Shown: positions 26,250 to 35,466, counted from the first letter of the stretch. The stretch is DNA of 52,181 nt from Candidatus Gastranaerophilales bacterium (GCA_016287985.1 JAEEXX010000004.1:1-52181); one strand, 5' to 3'. Made by a program: numbers and translations. Notes: generated by a model not told the origin, from the sequence alone.

Positions 26250-26746
26250 TGGATTTTAACGAGCTTGTTAAACTAAATAAAAACAATGTTAAAAGTATTA
26301 TAAGGCTTATTACCAAACAGGAAAATGAGGATCTTGAGCAAGAGGTCTATATAAAAGCATGGCGCAACAGAGAAAGGTATCAAGAAAAAGGCAGTTTGAA
26401 AAGTTGGATAAATACCATAGCTGCTAATGTTGCCAAGGATTATCTTAAATCTGCATGGTTTAAAAATTCTCAAAACTCCACCAGTGATGATTATACATTA
26501 AGTTCTGTAAAAGACAATAAAATAACTCCGGAAGATTCTGTCGTATCGCTCGAACGTCAAAAAAGAATAATTTCCGCAATTGAATCTCTTAAACCAAAAA
26601 TGAAAGAAGTAATTATGCTTTGTGAAATTCAAGGTTATACTTATGAAGATGCATCAAAAAAGTTAAAATGTCCTATAGGAACAATCAAATCCAGAATATT
26701 TAATGCAAAAAAAGAACTCGGGGATAAATTGGAAGATTTGTTATAA
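26249..26746 (+). CDS. ECF-type RNA polymerase sigma factor
   Basis: 165 residues with the two sigma domains of the extracytoplasmic-function class: region 2 (about 25-75, EDLEQEVYIKAWRNRERY and GSLKSWINTIAANVAKDYL) and region 4 (about 110-160, LKPKMKEVIMLCEIQGYTY and CPIGTIKSRIFNAKKEL, the helix-turn-helix that reads the -35). Directs polymerase to stress or envelope promoters when released by the anti-sigma encoded just upstream. Probably autoregulates this operon. Confidence 0.93.
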   Translation: MDFNELVKLNKNNVKSIIRLITKQENEDLEQEVYIKAWRNRERYQEKGSLKSWINTIAANVAKDYLKSAWFKNSQNSTSDDYTLSSVKDNKITPEDSVVSLERQKRIISAIESLKPKMKEVIMLCEIQGYTYEDASKKLKCPIGTIKSRIFNAKKELGDKLEDLL

Positions 26747-26776
26747 CCCCCGAAGATTAAAAAAATAGAGGTGACT

Positions 26777-27271
26777 ATGAAAAAAATATTAGTTTTATTA
26801 TTTGCTGTTTTCTTGACTTCATCATTAGCTCAGGCAAAGATTCCTGAGGATAACATGAAAAATCCTACTATACGGCCAAAGATGACAGAACAGGAAAGAA
26901 TCCAAAGAGAAAAAGCATTCGAACAGCGTTTGGGCTTAACAGAAGAGCAAATTCAAAAATCAAAAGAACTCAGGTTTGAAGGCAGAGAAAAAATTAAGCC
27001 TGTCATTGAAGAAATTAGAGCAAAAGAGTCGGCTAAAGAATTGGTAAGAAACTCAACTCTTGATGTTAAGAAACAGGAAGAAAAATTAAACAGTTTGAAC
27101 GCAGATTTAAAAATGCTTCGCAAACAAGCTCATGATATTAGAGTTGAAAATATGAAAGAGTTTGAGAGCATACTGACAGTTGAACAGAGAAAAACTTTGA
27201 AAGAAATGAAACAAGAAGGCAGGCAGGAATTCAACAAACATCGCATGCTGCCTCCTCCACAGAAAAGATAA
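26777..27271 (+). CDS. Spy/CpxP-like periplasmic LTxxQ protein
   Basis: 164 residues: signal peptide (about 1-20, ending AQA), then a long, charged, alpha-helical part with two LTxxQ motifs (LTEEQIQ and LTVEQRK), the mark of the Spy/CpxP/CnrX family of periplasmic stress sensors or chaperones. As the third gene after an anti-sigma and an ECF sigma it may be the periplasmic sensor or a target of the sigma, as CnrX is in metal-resistance systems. The Met/His-rich metal ligands seen in some members are not evident. ATG 26777 with GAGG upstream is preferred to GTG 26771. Confidence 0.78.
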   Translation: MKKILVLLFAVFLTSSLAQAKIPEDNMKNPTIRPKMTEQERIQREKAFEQRLGLTEEQIQKSKELRFEGREKIKPVIEEIRAKESAKELVRNSTLDVKKQEEKLNSLNADLKMLRKQAHDIRVENMKEFESILTVEQRKTLKEMKQEGRQEFNKHRMLPPPQKR

Positions 27272-27276
27272 CAAAA

Positions 27277-27302
27277 ACGGTCGATTTATCGACCGTTTTT
27301 TA
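27277..27302. terminator. Bidirectional terminator between the Spy-like gene and fliD
   Basis: ACGGTCGA (27277-27284), loop TTTA, TCGACCGT (27289-27296), followed by T's on the plus strand and preceded by A's that give T's on the minus strand; lies between two converging genes. Confidence 0.9.
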
Positions 27303-27324
27303 TTACTTGTAATTTATTAAAAAA

Positions 27325-29064
27325 TTATTGAGTCAAGAACGAGCTGTAATTCTGCTGCATTTGTGAAATCAATGTTTCCATTGCACTGAATTTCTTTTCT
27401 AATTGAGCTCTGTAAGTACTAATTTTTTCTTGCTGCTTTTTCACTTTTGTTTGCGCTTTTTTGATATCATTATCAAAAGTTGATTGTTTAACATCAAAGA
27501 AACCAGAAGCAGCTTTCAATGATACTTCAATAGCAGATTCCATCTGTCCAAGGATACCTGTATCACTGCCAATAAGAGCTTCTACAGATGCTGGGTCTTC
27601 TTCCAATGCTTGCATAAAAGTCTGTTCATCAAATTGAAGAGCATATGTTTCAGTAGATAAATTGTCTCCGCTTGCTTGCGCCGTTGAAATACCTATTTGT
27701 GAAAGTAATCCAAATGCTCCGCCATTAGAAGAATTCATTCCGTTTGCATAGTTTCTTAAAGTACTCTTCAGGCTTGTCAAAGAGGACTCCCTTTGCAAAT
27801 CTGCGCCTTTTGCTGTGACTTCTTCAATCTTACTTATTGTCTCATTATATGCAGAAACAAAGTTTTTGAGAGCTTCAATTAATGGTGCAGAATCTTGTTC
27901 AATCCTCAAAGTAGATTCACCGTCTTCTTCCGAACTTACTTTTTTAAGAGTAAGCGTTACACCTGCGAGTCTTGATACATCCGAAGTTACTGTATTTGAA
28001 GTTGAAGTCATTGCTGTACCGTTTATTGTAAACTGAGCATTTTGACCCAATTCTTGAGCGTCTATATACATTATCTGCGAAAGAATATTTCCTTCACCGT
28101 CTCTTGTTGTTTCGGTAAATCCCATTACGTCTGTAAAGTTACTTGTTCCGGCTTCAATATTAATGTATGATGAACCTTCTTTAGTCGATGTAAGAGTAAG
28201 CTTTCCGGTGGTATCATCCCAATATGCGCTTACTTGAGCTTCATCGTTATTATTAATTTCTCTGATTATATCAGAAAGTGTTGTATTTTCGGTAATATTA
28301 AAAACTGCATTACCTATAGTAAAAGTTCCTGCGGTGATTTGAGTATTAAAACCTGAATTTTCAGCAGTTAAAACTGATGCCCCTGTCGCTTTATACATTG
28401 ATACTGAAGATGCATAACTGCCATCCTCTTGCGCTGACAATCCCGACATTGAAACAAAATTGGTGGTATCATTTGTTGAACCAACATGTATAGCCTGCCC
28501 CGGATTGCTGGAAGTCAGAGTCAAAATCCCGTCTTCACCGATATCAGCATTAACACCAACAGCCGACAAATTTGTTTTTAAATCACCAAAAGTATCGCCT
28601 TCTTCAATTTCAATAACATTTTTAATGCCGTCGACATATACCGTAAACTTTCCGTTCGTAATTCCCAAATTAGATAACGGTGTAGAATCATCAGCTATTG
28701 AACTTGCACTATTTAAAGAGGTTGCTTTTGTCATTGTTGCAAGTTGTTGAACCGAAATGTTATAGGTTTGTTTGATTGCAGAATTTGAAGCAGTAGCAGT
28801 AAAAACATCCTCATTCGAAGAAATTGCACTGTTTTTTTCAAATAAATTATACGTACCGCCAAATTTTTTATCGGTTAACTTTTCAATTGCAGTTCTTAAT
28901 GCAGAGACACTTGAACGGGTAGCCGTTAAAGTACCCTTTTTAGTTTGAATAGATTGCAATTCTTGCTGCAACGAAGTAATTTTAGCCTGCTTTACAGAAA
29001 CGAAGGCTTCAACCCAGCTTGATGTATCTAAACCTGACGCTAATCCGCTAAATGATATTGACAT
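27325..29064 (-). CDS. fliD: Flagellar hook-associated protein 2 / filament cap
   Basis: 579 residues. The N-terminal D0 coil (ISFSGLASGLDTSSWVEAFV..TSLQQELQSIQTKKG) and the C-terminal coil (KKQQEKISTYRAQLEKKFSAMETLISQMQ) are typical of FliD, which caps the flagellar filament and guides flagellin folding. The middle holds flagellin-hook-IN-like repeats (TFTIGNAVFNITENTTLSDIIREINN). No other certain flagellar gene lies nearby, though 38161 might be FliK-like. A promoter TTGAAT-17-TATAAT and an AAGGAT ribosome site precede it. Confidence 0.95.
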   Translation of the reverse strand: MSISFSGLASGLDTSSWVEAFVSVKQAKITSLQQELQSIQTKKGTLTATRSSVSALRTAIEKLTDKKFGGTYNLFEKNSAISSNEDVFTATASNSAIKQTYNISVQQLATMTKATSLNSASSIADDSTPLSNLGITNGKFTVYVDGIKNVIEIEEGDTFGDLKTNLSAVGVNADIGEDGILTLTSSNPGQAIHVGSTNDTTNFVSMSGLSAQEDGSYASSVSMYKATGASVLTAENSGFNTQITAGTFTIGNAVFNITENTTLSDIIREINNNDEAQVSAYWDDTTGKLTLTSTKEGSSYINIEAGTSNFTDVMGFTETTRDGEGNILSQIMYIDAQELGQNAQFTINGTAMTSTSNTVTSDVSRLAGVTLTLKKVSSEEDGESTLRIEQDSAPLIEALKNFVSAYNETISKIEEVTAKGADLQRESSLTSLKSTLRNYANGMNSSNGGAFGLLSQIGISTAQASGDNLSTETYALQFDEQTFMQALEEDPASVEALIGSDTGILGQMESAIEVSLKAASGFFDVKQSTFDNDIKKAQTKVKKQQEKISTYRAQLEKKFSAMETLISQMQQNYSSFLTQ

Positions 29065-29113
29065 TTTAAAATCCTTTTTGTTAATTCAATAGTATATATT
29101 ATAATATATACTA

Positions 29114-29142
29114 ATTATAAACCATGTAAATAAGAAATTCAA
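29114..29142 (-). promoter_or_regulatory. Predicted promoter of fliD
   Basis: On the minus strand TTGAAT (29142-29137), 17-base spacer, TATAAT (29119-29114): a housekeeping-type promoter, not the sigma-28 pattern. The leader is about 45 bases. Confidence 0.6.
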
Positions 29143-29162
29143 CCCCTTTTATAAAGGAAATT

Positions 29163-29627
29163 TTAATTCAATTCAGAAGTGCAATTAGGACATCTTTTTG
29201 CATTTATAGGAATAGAAGTACAGCAAAACGGGCACTCTTTTTCTGTGACAGCCACTTCTTCTTTTTCTTCTTTACAAGCTTTGTCTTTGATTGTATTAAC
29301 GGCTTTAATAATAGCAAAAATAGCACAAGCTACAATCAAAAAGCTTATTACAGTGTTGATAAACAGTCCGTAGTTAATTGTAACGGCGCCTGCAGCTGCT
29401 GCAGCATCAAGCGAATCATATTTTTCACCCAAAGGGTACAACGTTACATACAGATTTGAAAAATCAACTTTTCCAAGGGCAAATCCTATTGGAGGCATAA
29501 TAATGTCTTTAACGAGAGAATCAACAATTTTACCAAAAGCTGCACCGATAATTATACCTACAGCCATGTCCATAACATTTCCGCGCAAAATGAAATCACG
29601 CAATTCTTTACCTAAATTTTTACACAT
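29163..29627 (-). CDS. mscL: Large-conductance mechanosensitive channel with C-terminal zinc ribbon
   Basis: 154 residues. Typical MscL start ([42 protein letters not shown]), a periplasmic loop, the second helix ([24 protein letters not shown]) and then, instead of the usual short helix end, a CPFC..CPNC zinc ribbon (about 133-152). It opens under membrane tension to release solutes during osmotic downshock. The ATG at 29627 is preceded by AAGGAG; an upstream ATG would only add a non-conserved stretch. Confidence 0.95.
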   Translation of the reverse strand: MCKNLGKELRDFILRGNVMDMAVGIIIGAAFGKIVDSLVKDIIMPPIGFALGKVDFSNLYVTLYPLGEKYDSLDAAAAAGAVTINYGLFINTVISFLIVACAIFAIIKAVNTIKDKACKEEKEEVAVTEKECPFCCTSIPINAKRCPNCTSELN

Positions 29628-29683
29628 AATTAACTCCTTTTTTCTAAATACTATCAAAATTAATTGTAATTTACAATCCAAAA

Positions 29684-30361
29684 TTACTTATAGAAATTCC
29701 TCAATAAATTTTCCGCAATAATCCAGTCATGCTTTTCATCAATTTCATAAGCAGTTTCCGGTGGAAGTTCATAAGTTTCTATTTTCCCTGAAAGCCTGCA
29801 ATTATCATGCTTGATATTCCCGACTGAATTAATGTAGCAAGCTCCGTTTTCTGCAATCAGGCCTTGGAAATCTTGTCTTCTCGGGCGATTTTTCGGGTCA
29901 TAATTAACAGGTTTTACACCATTTTCTGTTTCTATCCAATGAAATTGTTTTTCTCTGACTCCAGAAAATATTGAATCTGCGCCGCTTGCTCTCAGTTTTT
30001 CAAACATTCCGTCAATATGTTTGGCTTGGAGGAGCGGAGATGTTGCTTGAATGAGTATAAATAGATCATCCTCATTCAATTGGGCATAATTTATATATTC
30101 CAGCATAACACTTTCTGTAGAAGATGTATCCTGAGCGTTTGCAGGATCTCTGTCATAAACTTCCGCTTTGTCGAATCCAAAAGCCAAAACAGTTTCTCTA
30201 ATCTTTTCACTATCTGTTGCGACAACAACTTTTTCGATATTTTTTGATTCGCAAGCTGATTTCATTGTCCAATAAACAAGCGGTTTTCCGTTTATAACTT
30301 TGATATTTTTAAGTGGAATCGACTTTGAGCCTCCTCTTACCGGTATAAAAGCAATGTTCAT
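29684..30361 (-). CDS. CMP-sialic-acid-type cytidylyltransferase (NeuA/PseF family)
   Basis: 225 residues. N-terminal [23 protein letters not shown] is the nucleotide-binding loop of acylneuraminate cytidylyltransferases; [24 protein letters not shown] and the [10 protein letters not shown] end are also family marks. It activates a nonulosonic acid (sialic, pseudaminic or legionaminic acid) with CTP. Two genes upstream of fliD on the same strand, it may serve flagellin or surface-glycan glycosylation; which sugar cannot be read from the sequence. It begins two bases after the reductase gene. Confidence 0.87.
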   Translation of the reverse strand: MNIAFIPVRGGSKSIPLKNIKVINGKPLVYWTMKSACESKNIEKVVVATDSEKIRETVLAFGFDKAEVYDRDPANAQDTSSTESVMLEYINYAQLNEDDLFILIQATSPLLQAKHIDGMFEKLRASGADSIFSGVREKQFHWIETENGVKPVNYDPKNRPRRQDFQGLIAENGACYINSVGNIKHDNCRLSGKIETYELPPETAYEIDEKHDWIIAENLLRNFYK

Positions 30362-30363
30362 AA

Positions 30364-31266
30364 TTAAAAACTCTCCTCTATAATTTTAATCATATCATAC
30401 ATTAACTGATTGTAGGGTGTGGCAATATTGTATTTTTCCCCTAAACGTAGAATTTCGCCGGCAAAAATATCAACTTCGGTTGGCCTTTTTGCTAAAATAT
30501 CTTGGAGCATTGAAGTTTTTCCGCTGTCAATCATTCTGTCAAGCGATGATATAGAATCACTTTCCAAATTTTCAAGATTTCTAACCCCTTCTTTTTCAGC
30601 AATTATTTTCACTTCTGAAATAACTTTTTTTGCAAATTCTTTAAATTTTATACTTTTTTTCATTTCTCCAAAAGTTAAATTCATTATGGCAGAAGCTTGA
30701 TTGGAAAAAAGGTTAAAGACATATTTTAGCCACATTGAATAAATGATATCTTTTGGAATTTCATAATCAATATTATTTTTTTCAAAAAATTCTTTAAGTT
30801 TTATAACATTAGCCCGATTTTCTTCGTATGGTGAGCCAAAAACTATTGTTCCGACTCCGTCTTGGTAAACTTTATTCCCGTTTCTTACAGCACTGTGTCC
30901 AATAAAATAAGAATGCAGTACTTTTTCTTTGCCATAAACGTTTGCAATTTTATTCTCACTTGTAATACCGTTTAAAAGCGAGATTATTATTGTTTTGTCT
31001 TTTACAAAATTTTTAATGTAATCTATTGCTGAATCTAATCCCTGCGCTTTTGTTGTAATTATTATTAAATCAGGCTCCCAGTTAGAATCGGGTGTTATAT
31101 AATCAAAAATAATTTGCCTGTCATTAAGTTCTGGCGGGGTTTTTGCATACCTTTCTATTCTTGAAGAGTCCGCAAGTATTTTTAACTCACAAACATTTTT
31201 CAACTTATTTGCATATGTAAGCCCAACAGCTCCCAAACCGCACAACAAAACTTTATCTATACTCAT
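30364..31266 (-). CDS. Ketopantoate reductase family protein (PanE/ApbA)
   Basis: 300 residues. N-terminal Rossmann nucleotide site VLLCGLGAVGLTYANKL, VFGSPYEE, KYVFNLFSNQASAIMNLTFGEM, and RPTEVDIFAGEILRLGEKYNIATPYNQLMYDMIK near the end, the classic 2-dehydropantoate 2-reductase ending. It would reduce ketopantoate to pantoate with NADPH, but it is directly coupled to a CMP-sugar synthetase gene rather than panB/panC, so a different 2-oxo-acid substrate is possible. The ATG at 31266 is chosen; a GTG at 31293 is possible. No clear ribosome site at either. Confidence 0.82.
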   Translation of the reverse strand: MSIDKVLLCGLGAVGLTYANKLKNVCELKILADSSRIERYAKTPPELNDRQIIFDYITPDSNWEPDLIIITTKAQGLDSAIDYIKNFVKDKTIIISLLNGITSENKIANVYGKEKVLHSYFIGHSAVRNGNKVYQDGVGTIVFGSPYEENRANVIKLKEFFEKNNIDYEIPKDIIYSMWLKYVFNLFSNQASAIMNLTFGEMKKSIKFKEFAKKVISEVKIIAEKEGVRNLENLESDSISSLDRMIDSGKTSMLQDILAKRPTEVDIFAGEILRLGEKYNIATPYNQLMYDMIKIIEESF

Positions 31267-31327
31267 AGATGTAATTTTACAACCATTTATCACTTATAAC
31301 AAGTAGTGTAATGTTTTAACTGATTTA

Positions 31328-31756
31328 TCAGGCTTCTTGTTCAATAATTCCGGCAGGGAATTGTGTGGAATTATTAAGATATGAACTTAAAATTCTTCCC
31401 ATATTTGTGACAGAAAACTTAAACAATCCTGTTTGTGAATCTTCACCTGCCCAAAAAGTTGTACTTGATTTAGGAATATTGTATTTGGAAGAGATGTTTT
31501 CTGTTACATATTTAACATATTCATCATAAGTAATTATGCCATCACTATTCGAATCAATTTCTTGTTTATATTTCGAATCACCTTCGACGGCATAGGCGAG
31601 TTTGTCAAAGCTGTTTGTGGCTGTGAGACTTGTAATCCAGTTATTTTTATTGTCTTTTTGGGAATTACCGATATTTGCAATTACATTAAAAGTATCCTGC
31701 ATAATTTGAGAATGCAGATTATTTATCATTAACTGATGCGTTGTTGTTTCGGTCAT
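31328..31756 (-). CDS. Small EF-hand-containing protein
   Basis: 142 residues, unrecognised family. One canonical EF-hand loop, D-S-N-S-D-G-I-I-T-Y-D-E (about residues 68-79), with all calcium-binding positions present. No signal peptide or membrane segment is visible. It is probably a calcium-binding or structural protein. It is separated from the reductase gene by about 60 bases and from ribD by 42, so it could be cotranscribed with either. Confidence 0.7.
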   Translation of the reverse strand: MTETTTHQLMINNLHSQIMQDTFNVIANIGNSQKDNKNNWITSLTATNSFDKLAYAVEGDSKYKQEIDSNSDGIITYDEYVKYVTENISSKYNIPKSSTTFWAGEDSQTGLFKFSVTNMGRILSSYLNNSTQFPAGIIEQEA

Positions 31757-31798
31757 CTGTACTTATAATCCCTTTTTCTTTATGCAGTAATTATAACG

Positions 31799-32821
31799 TT
31801 ATAGGTTCTTTTTTACAAGTGTTTTAATTAGAATATCAGGAGGGAATCTTTTAATTTCGTAAATTTCAAGATTTACACATTCGGATATCTTGTTATATTG
31901 CCCCCCGTTAAAACAACTCATTCCTTCATTGTCATTTAGTATTTTGGGGGCGATGAATTGATAAACTTCGTCAATTAAACCTTCTTTGAGAAAAGCTCCG
32001 GCTAAAATTCCGCCGCATTCTATGAATACGGAGTAAATTCCTTTACCGAATAATGTTTTCAATATTTCACCCAAATCAAGTTGACCGTTTGTTATTGAGG
32101 TGTTTTCTTTTGAGGCAATATATATTTTGCCTTGCTTAAATATATTTGCGTTTTCAGGTATTTTTAAATCTTTATCCAATATACATTTGAATTTATGTTT
32201 CATGCTTGGATTATCGGCAAGAATAGTACTTGAACTTGTAAGAATACAATCAAAATTTTTTCGCATTCTATAGACTTCTTGTCTTGCTTTTTCTGATGTT
32301 ACCCATTTTGAATCACCTGTTTTTGAAGCAATTTTTCCGTCCATTGTTGTTGCGGTTTTGAGTACCACGTAGGGAAGTTTTTGAGTCATATTTTTTATAA
32401 AAACACGATTTAAAAACTTCGCTTCATCTTCCAAAATTCCTGCTACGATCTCAATACCTGCAGCTTTTAATTTTTTTGCCCCGTCTACTTCAGGATTACA
32501 GTCATTCATTCCATAAACAACACGTGCAATTTTCTTTTCTATAATTAAATCCGTACAAGGCGGAGTTTTTCCGAAATGTGAACAAGGTTCAAGATTCACG
32601 TATAAAGTTCCGCCTTCTGCTTCGTTATTTTTTAATTTTAATAATGCATCACGTTCTGCGTGATTTTCACCATACTTTTTATGATAGCCCTTTGAGATAA
32701 TATTTCCGTTTTTGTCCAAAACCACACACCCAACAAGCGGATTTGGCGCAACTTTACCCAATCCCTTTTTTGCCAGCGCAAAACACATTCTCATATATTT
32801 TTCGTCTTGATTAAGTGTCAT
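31799..32821 (-). CDS. ribD: Riboflavin biosynthesis bifunctional deaminase-reductase
   Basis: 340 residues. N-terminal cytidine-deaminase-like domain with zinc ligands in NHAERDALL and PCSHFGKTPPC, and a C-terminal reductase domain (PYVVLKTATTMDGKIA, SKWVTSEKARQEVYRMR, IECGGILAGAFLKEGLIDE). It carries out the deamination and NADPH reduction steps after GTP cyclohydrolase II. Other rib genes are not in the window. ATG 32821 is chosen because the family begins DEKYMRMCFALA; an upstream ATG would add an unrelated stretch. Divergent from the ABC transporter genes with a 56-base spacer. Confidence 0.95.
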   Translation of the reverse strand: MTLNQDEKYMRMCFALAKKGLGKVAPNPLVGCVVLDKNGNIISKGYHKKYGENHAERDALLKLKNNEAEGGTLYVNLEPCSHFGKTPPCTDLIIEKKIARVVYGMNDCNPEVDGAKKLKAAGIEIVAGILEDEAKFLNRVFIKNMTQKLPYVVLKTATTMDGKIASKTGDSKWVTSEKARQEVYRMRKNFDCILTSSSTILADNPSMKHKFKCILDKDLKIPENANIFKQGKIYIASKENTSITNGQLDLGEILKTLFGKGIYSVFIECGGILAGAFLKEGLIDEVYQFIAPKILNDNEGMSCFNGGQYNKISECVNLEIYEIKRFPPDILIKTLVKKNL

Positions 32822-32877
32822 AAATTTATTATACACTATAAGAAAATATGTTATAATAATTTCAATAGGGGTTATAT

Positions 32878-33594
32878 GTGTCATTAATTGAAGTTAAAAA
32901 TGCAGTAAAAACATACCAAATGGGGGAAGAAACATTTTATGCGCTGAATGATGTTTCATTTTCTGTTGAAGAAGGCGAGTTTGTGGCAATTATGGGTGCA
33001 TCCGGTTCAGGCAAATCTACCTGTATGAATATGCTTGGTACTCTTGATAAACCGACTAGCGGAGAATACTACCTTGAGGGAGTTGATGTATTTTCTATGA
33101 GTGCAGATGAGCTTTCAGATATAAGAAATAACAAAATAGGGTTTGTATTTCAGGGATTTAACCTGATTTCAAGAACTTCTGCTCTTGATAATGTTTGTAT
33201 GCCTATGATTTATAAGGGGTTATCGGAGGAAGAACGATACAAAAGGGCACGAGAAGCATTAAAAGTTGTTGGTTTGGAGAATAAAGAAAATAATATGCCG
33301 TCACAGATGTCCGGCGGTCAGCAGCAGAGGGTTGCAATAGCGAGAGCTATAGTAAATGATGCACCATTAATTCTAGCCGACGAGCCGACAGGTAATTTGG
33401 ATACCAAAACCAGTATTGATGTTATGGAATTTTTTGTTAATCTCAACGAAAAATATGGTAAAACAATAGTTTTGGTTACACATGAACCTGATATTGCGGA
33501 GTATACAAAGCGTATAATCAAGTTTAAAGACGGCCAAATTGTTTCGGATATGAGAAAAGAGGAATGGCTAAAACAGCGTAATAGGGAAACCTAG
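32878..33594 (+). CDS. ABC transporter ATP-binding protein (MacB/LolD type)
   Basis: 238 residues. Walker A GASGSGKST (40-48), Q-loop VFQGFNLI, signature SGGQQQRVAIARA, Walker B LILADEPTGNLD and the switch histidine in LVTHEPD. It is the ATPase of a mechanotransmitting (MacB-like) exporter whose permease is encoded 95 bases downstream. GTG start with AGGGG upstream; the promoter probably uses TATAAT at 32852-32857. Substrate unknown; the adaptor (MacA-like) protein is not in the window. Confidence 0.95.
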   Translation: MSLIEVKNAVKTYQMGEETFYALNDVSFSVEEGEFVAIMGASGSGKSTCMNMLGTLDKPTSGEYYLEGVDVFSMSADELSDIRNNKIGFVFQGFNLISRTSALDNVCMPMIYKGLSEEERYKRAREALKVVGLENKENNMPSQMSGGQQQRVAIARAIVNDAPLILADEPTGNLDTKTSIDVMEFFVNLNEKYGKTIVLVTHEPDIAEYTKRIIKFKDGQIVSDMRKEEWLKQRNRET

Positions 33595-33689
33595 TATTCT
33601 TTGTAATGAAAGGAGGAGGGTTAATAAGAATTAAGTTAATAAGTTAATAAGAAATTACTTATTCATTTAATCATTTATTTACTCAAAAA

Positions 33690-34916
33690 ATGATAGACTT
33701 TAAATCCACATTAAAAATAGCATTAAAATCTCTAGAGGTTAATAAAATGCGCTCTGCACTGACGAGTTTGGGCATAATAATCGGTATTGCAGCAGTTATT
33801 GCAATGATGGCAATCGGTGCCGGAACAACCAAAAAAGTTCAGGATAATATTGAATCTATGGGTTCAAACCTTTTAACCATACGCTCTGCTGCCGCAAAGA
33901 CTGGTGGAATTTCAATGGGGATAGGTTCTAAACCGACACTGAGTGTTAAAGATTCTGAGGCAATAAAAAATTCGGTAAGAGGGATTGAAGCTGTTGCGCC
34001 GATTATGAATTCTACCAGACAAACCATGTACGGAAATCAAAACTGGTCAACAACTGTTTACGGAGTAACAACGGATTATCTTTATGTAAAAAACTATGAA
34101 ATTGAGGTTGGCAGGGGCTTTAATAAAGATGACGATAACAATGCTGCAAAAATAGCTATTATTGGTTCTACTGTTGCTTCAGAGCTTTTTGGGGATGTAA
34201 ATCCTATAGACAAGACTATCAGAATTGGTAATATTCCATTTAAAGTTATTGGCACACTTGTATCTAAAGGCGCACAGGGGCCCATGGATCAAGACGATTT
34301 AATTTTGATACCGCTTACCACTGCACAGAGAAAAGTGTTTGGAACGGATTTCCCCGGATCAGTCAGTCAGATAATTGTAAAAGCATCGTCCGTTGAAGAG
34401 AGTGCAACTGCTCAAAGTGACATTACACAAATTCTTCGTTTAAGGCATAATCTGGGTAAAACTCAGGAAAATGATTTTGAAATCAGGAATAATGCGGAAT
34501 TTCAAGAAAAGATGAAGTCTACAATCTCAATGATATCAACATTTATAGTCATTGTTGCTTTTATTTCACTAATTGTTGGCGGGATTGGGGTTATGAATAT
34601 TATGCTTGTATCTGTGACCGAAAGGACGAAAGAAATAGGTATCCGAATGGCGATTGGTGCCAGAGCAAGCGATATAAGGCTTCAATTCTTAACAGAAGCA
34701 GTTACTTTGACACTTATCGGCGGCTTAATTGGCATAGTAGTTGGAATTTTTGCTGCATTGATTTTTTCTCTAATATCCAAAATGCCTGTAGTTTTCACTT
34801 TTTTCCCGATTATACTTTCATTCGGTTTTTCAGGACTTGTTGGAATAGGATTTGGCTTTTATCCGGCATACAAAGCTTCTCTGCTCAATCCGATTGACGC
34901 ATTAAGGTACGAATAG
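33690..34916 (+). CDS. MacB-like ABC transporter permease (FtsX family)
   Basis: 408 residues. N-terminal helix with LEVNKMRSALTSLGIIIGIAAVIAMMAIG, a large periplasmic domain (about 45-270), then three helices with GGIGVMNIMLVSVTERTKEIGIRMAIGA and the C-terminal GFYPAYKASLLNPIDALRYE. It works with the upstream ATPase to drive export across the envelope. No obvious ribosome site stands before ATG 33690, whereas a strong GGAGGAGGG sits 70 bases upstream next to three TTAATAAG repeats. Confidence 0.95.
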   Translation: MIDFKSTLKIALKSLEVNKMRSALTSLGIIIGIAAVIAMMAIGAGTTKKVQDNIESMGSNLLTIRSAAAKTGGISMGIGSKPTLSVKDSEAIKNSVRGIEAVAPIMNSTRQTMYGNQNWSTTVYGVTTDYLYVKNYEIEVGRGFNKDDDNNAAKIAIIGSTVASELFGDVNPIDKTIRIGNIPFKVIGTLVSKGAQGPMDQDDLILIPLTTAQRKVFGTDFPGSVSQIIVKASSVEESATAQSDITQILRLRHNLGKTQENDFEIRNNAEFQEKMKSTISMISTFIVIVAFISLIVGGIGVMNIMLVSVTERTKEIGIRMAIGARASDIRLQFLTEAVTLTLIGGLIGIVVGIFAALIFSLISKMPVVFTFFPIILSFGFSGLVGIGFGFYPAYKASLLNPIDALRYE

Positions 34917-35010
34917 GTGTAATATTTGATATTTTAAATGCAGGACTCTATAATGGGATTAAATTTAATCTACATAGGTATGATGTAGCTTCGGTAATAT
35001 TTTATTTGGA

Positions 35011-35038
35011 TTGTTAAATACATTTTTTGAGTTATACT
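35011..35038 (+). promoter_or_regulatory. Predicted promoter of rnpB
   Basis: TTGTTA (35011-35016), 16-base spacer, TATACT (35033-35038). The start point predicted about 6 bases downstream agrees with the P1 stem beginning at 35044. Confidence 0.65.
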
Positions 35039-35043
35039 GATAG

Positions 35044-35405
35044 AAAAGTAGCCGGATAATCGCACGGGGTAAATTATTATCTTGTGAGGAAAGTCCGTGC
35101 ATCCAAGGACAGACCGCCGGAGAAACTCCGGGCAGCGTGAGCTGGCGGATAGGACCACAGAAATTATACTGCTAACCGCCCTTTTAGGTAGGAGCGATGG
35201 TGCAACGGTGAGGTAAGAGCATCACCAGCGATATCGGAAGGTATCGGCTAGGCAACCCCCGGTCGGATGCAAGATTGAAACAAGCGTTTGAGGTGTCCGC
35301 CGAGCTTGGAAAAATCGCTCGAGCTTGGGAGCAATCTCAAGACCAGACAGATGATTATCAGGGTATTAATTTACCCCAACAGAACACGGCTTATGAGCTG
35401 CTTTT
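35044..35405 (+). ncRNA. rnpB: RNase P RNA (bacterial type A)
   Basis: Catalytic RNA that matures tRNA 5' ends. Clear landmarks: GAGGAAAGTCCG (35089 on), ACAGACCGCC, GGATAGGACCACAGAAA, GGTAAGAGCATCACCAGCG, GGCAACCCC, and the 3' core ACAGAACACGGCTTATGAGC. The ends pair as P1: AAAAGTAGC (35044-35052) with GCTGCTTTT (35397-35405), nine base pairs including one G-U. Length about 362 is normal. A frame that stays open through part of it is not a gene. Confidence 0.95.
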
Positions 35406-35411
35406 TTATTT

Positions 35412-35441
35412 AAAAAGACCTGCCATTTGGCAGGTCTTTTT
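35412..35441. terminator. Bidirectional terminator for rnpB and fabG
   Basis: AAAAAGACCTGCC (35412-35424), loop ATTT, GGCAGGTCTTTTT (35429-35441): perfect 13-pair stem with T-runs on both strands, between converging rnpB and fabG. Confidence 0.93.
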
Positions 35442-35466
35442 AACTTCTAAATTTTTTCCAAATATT

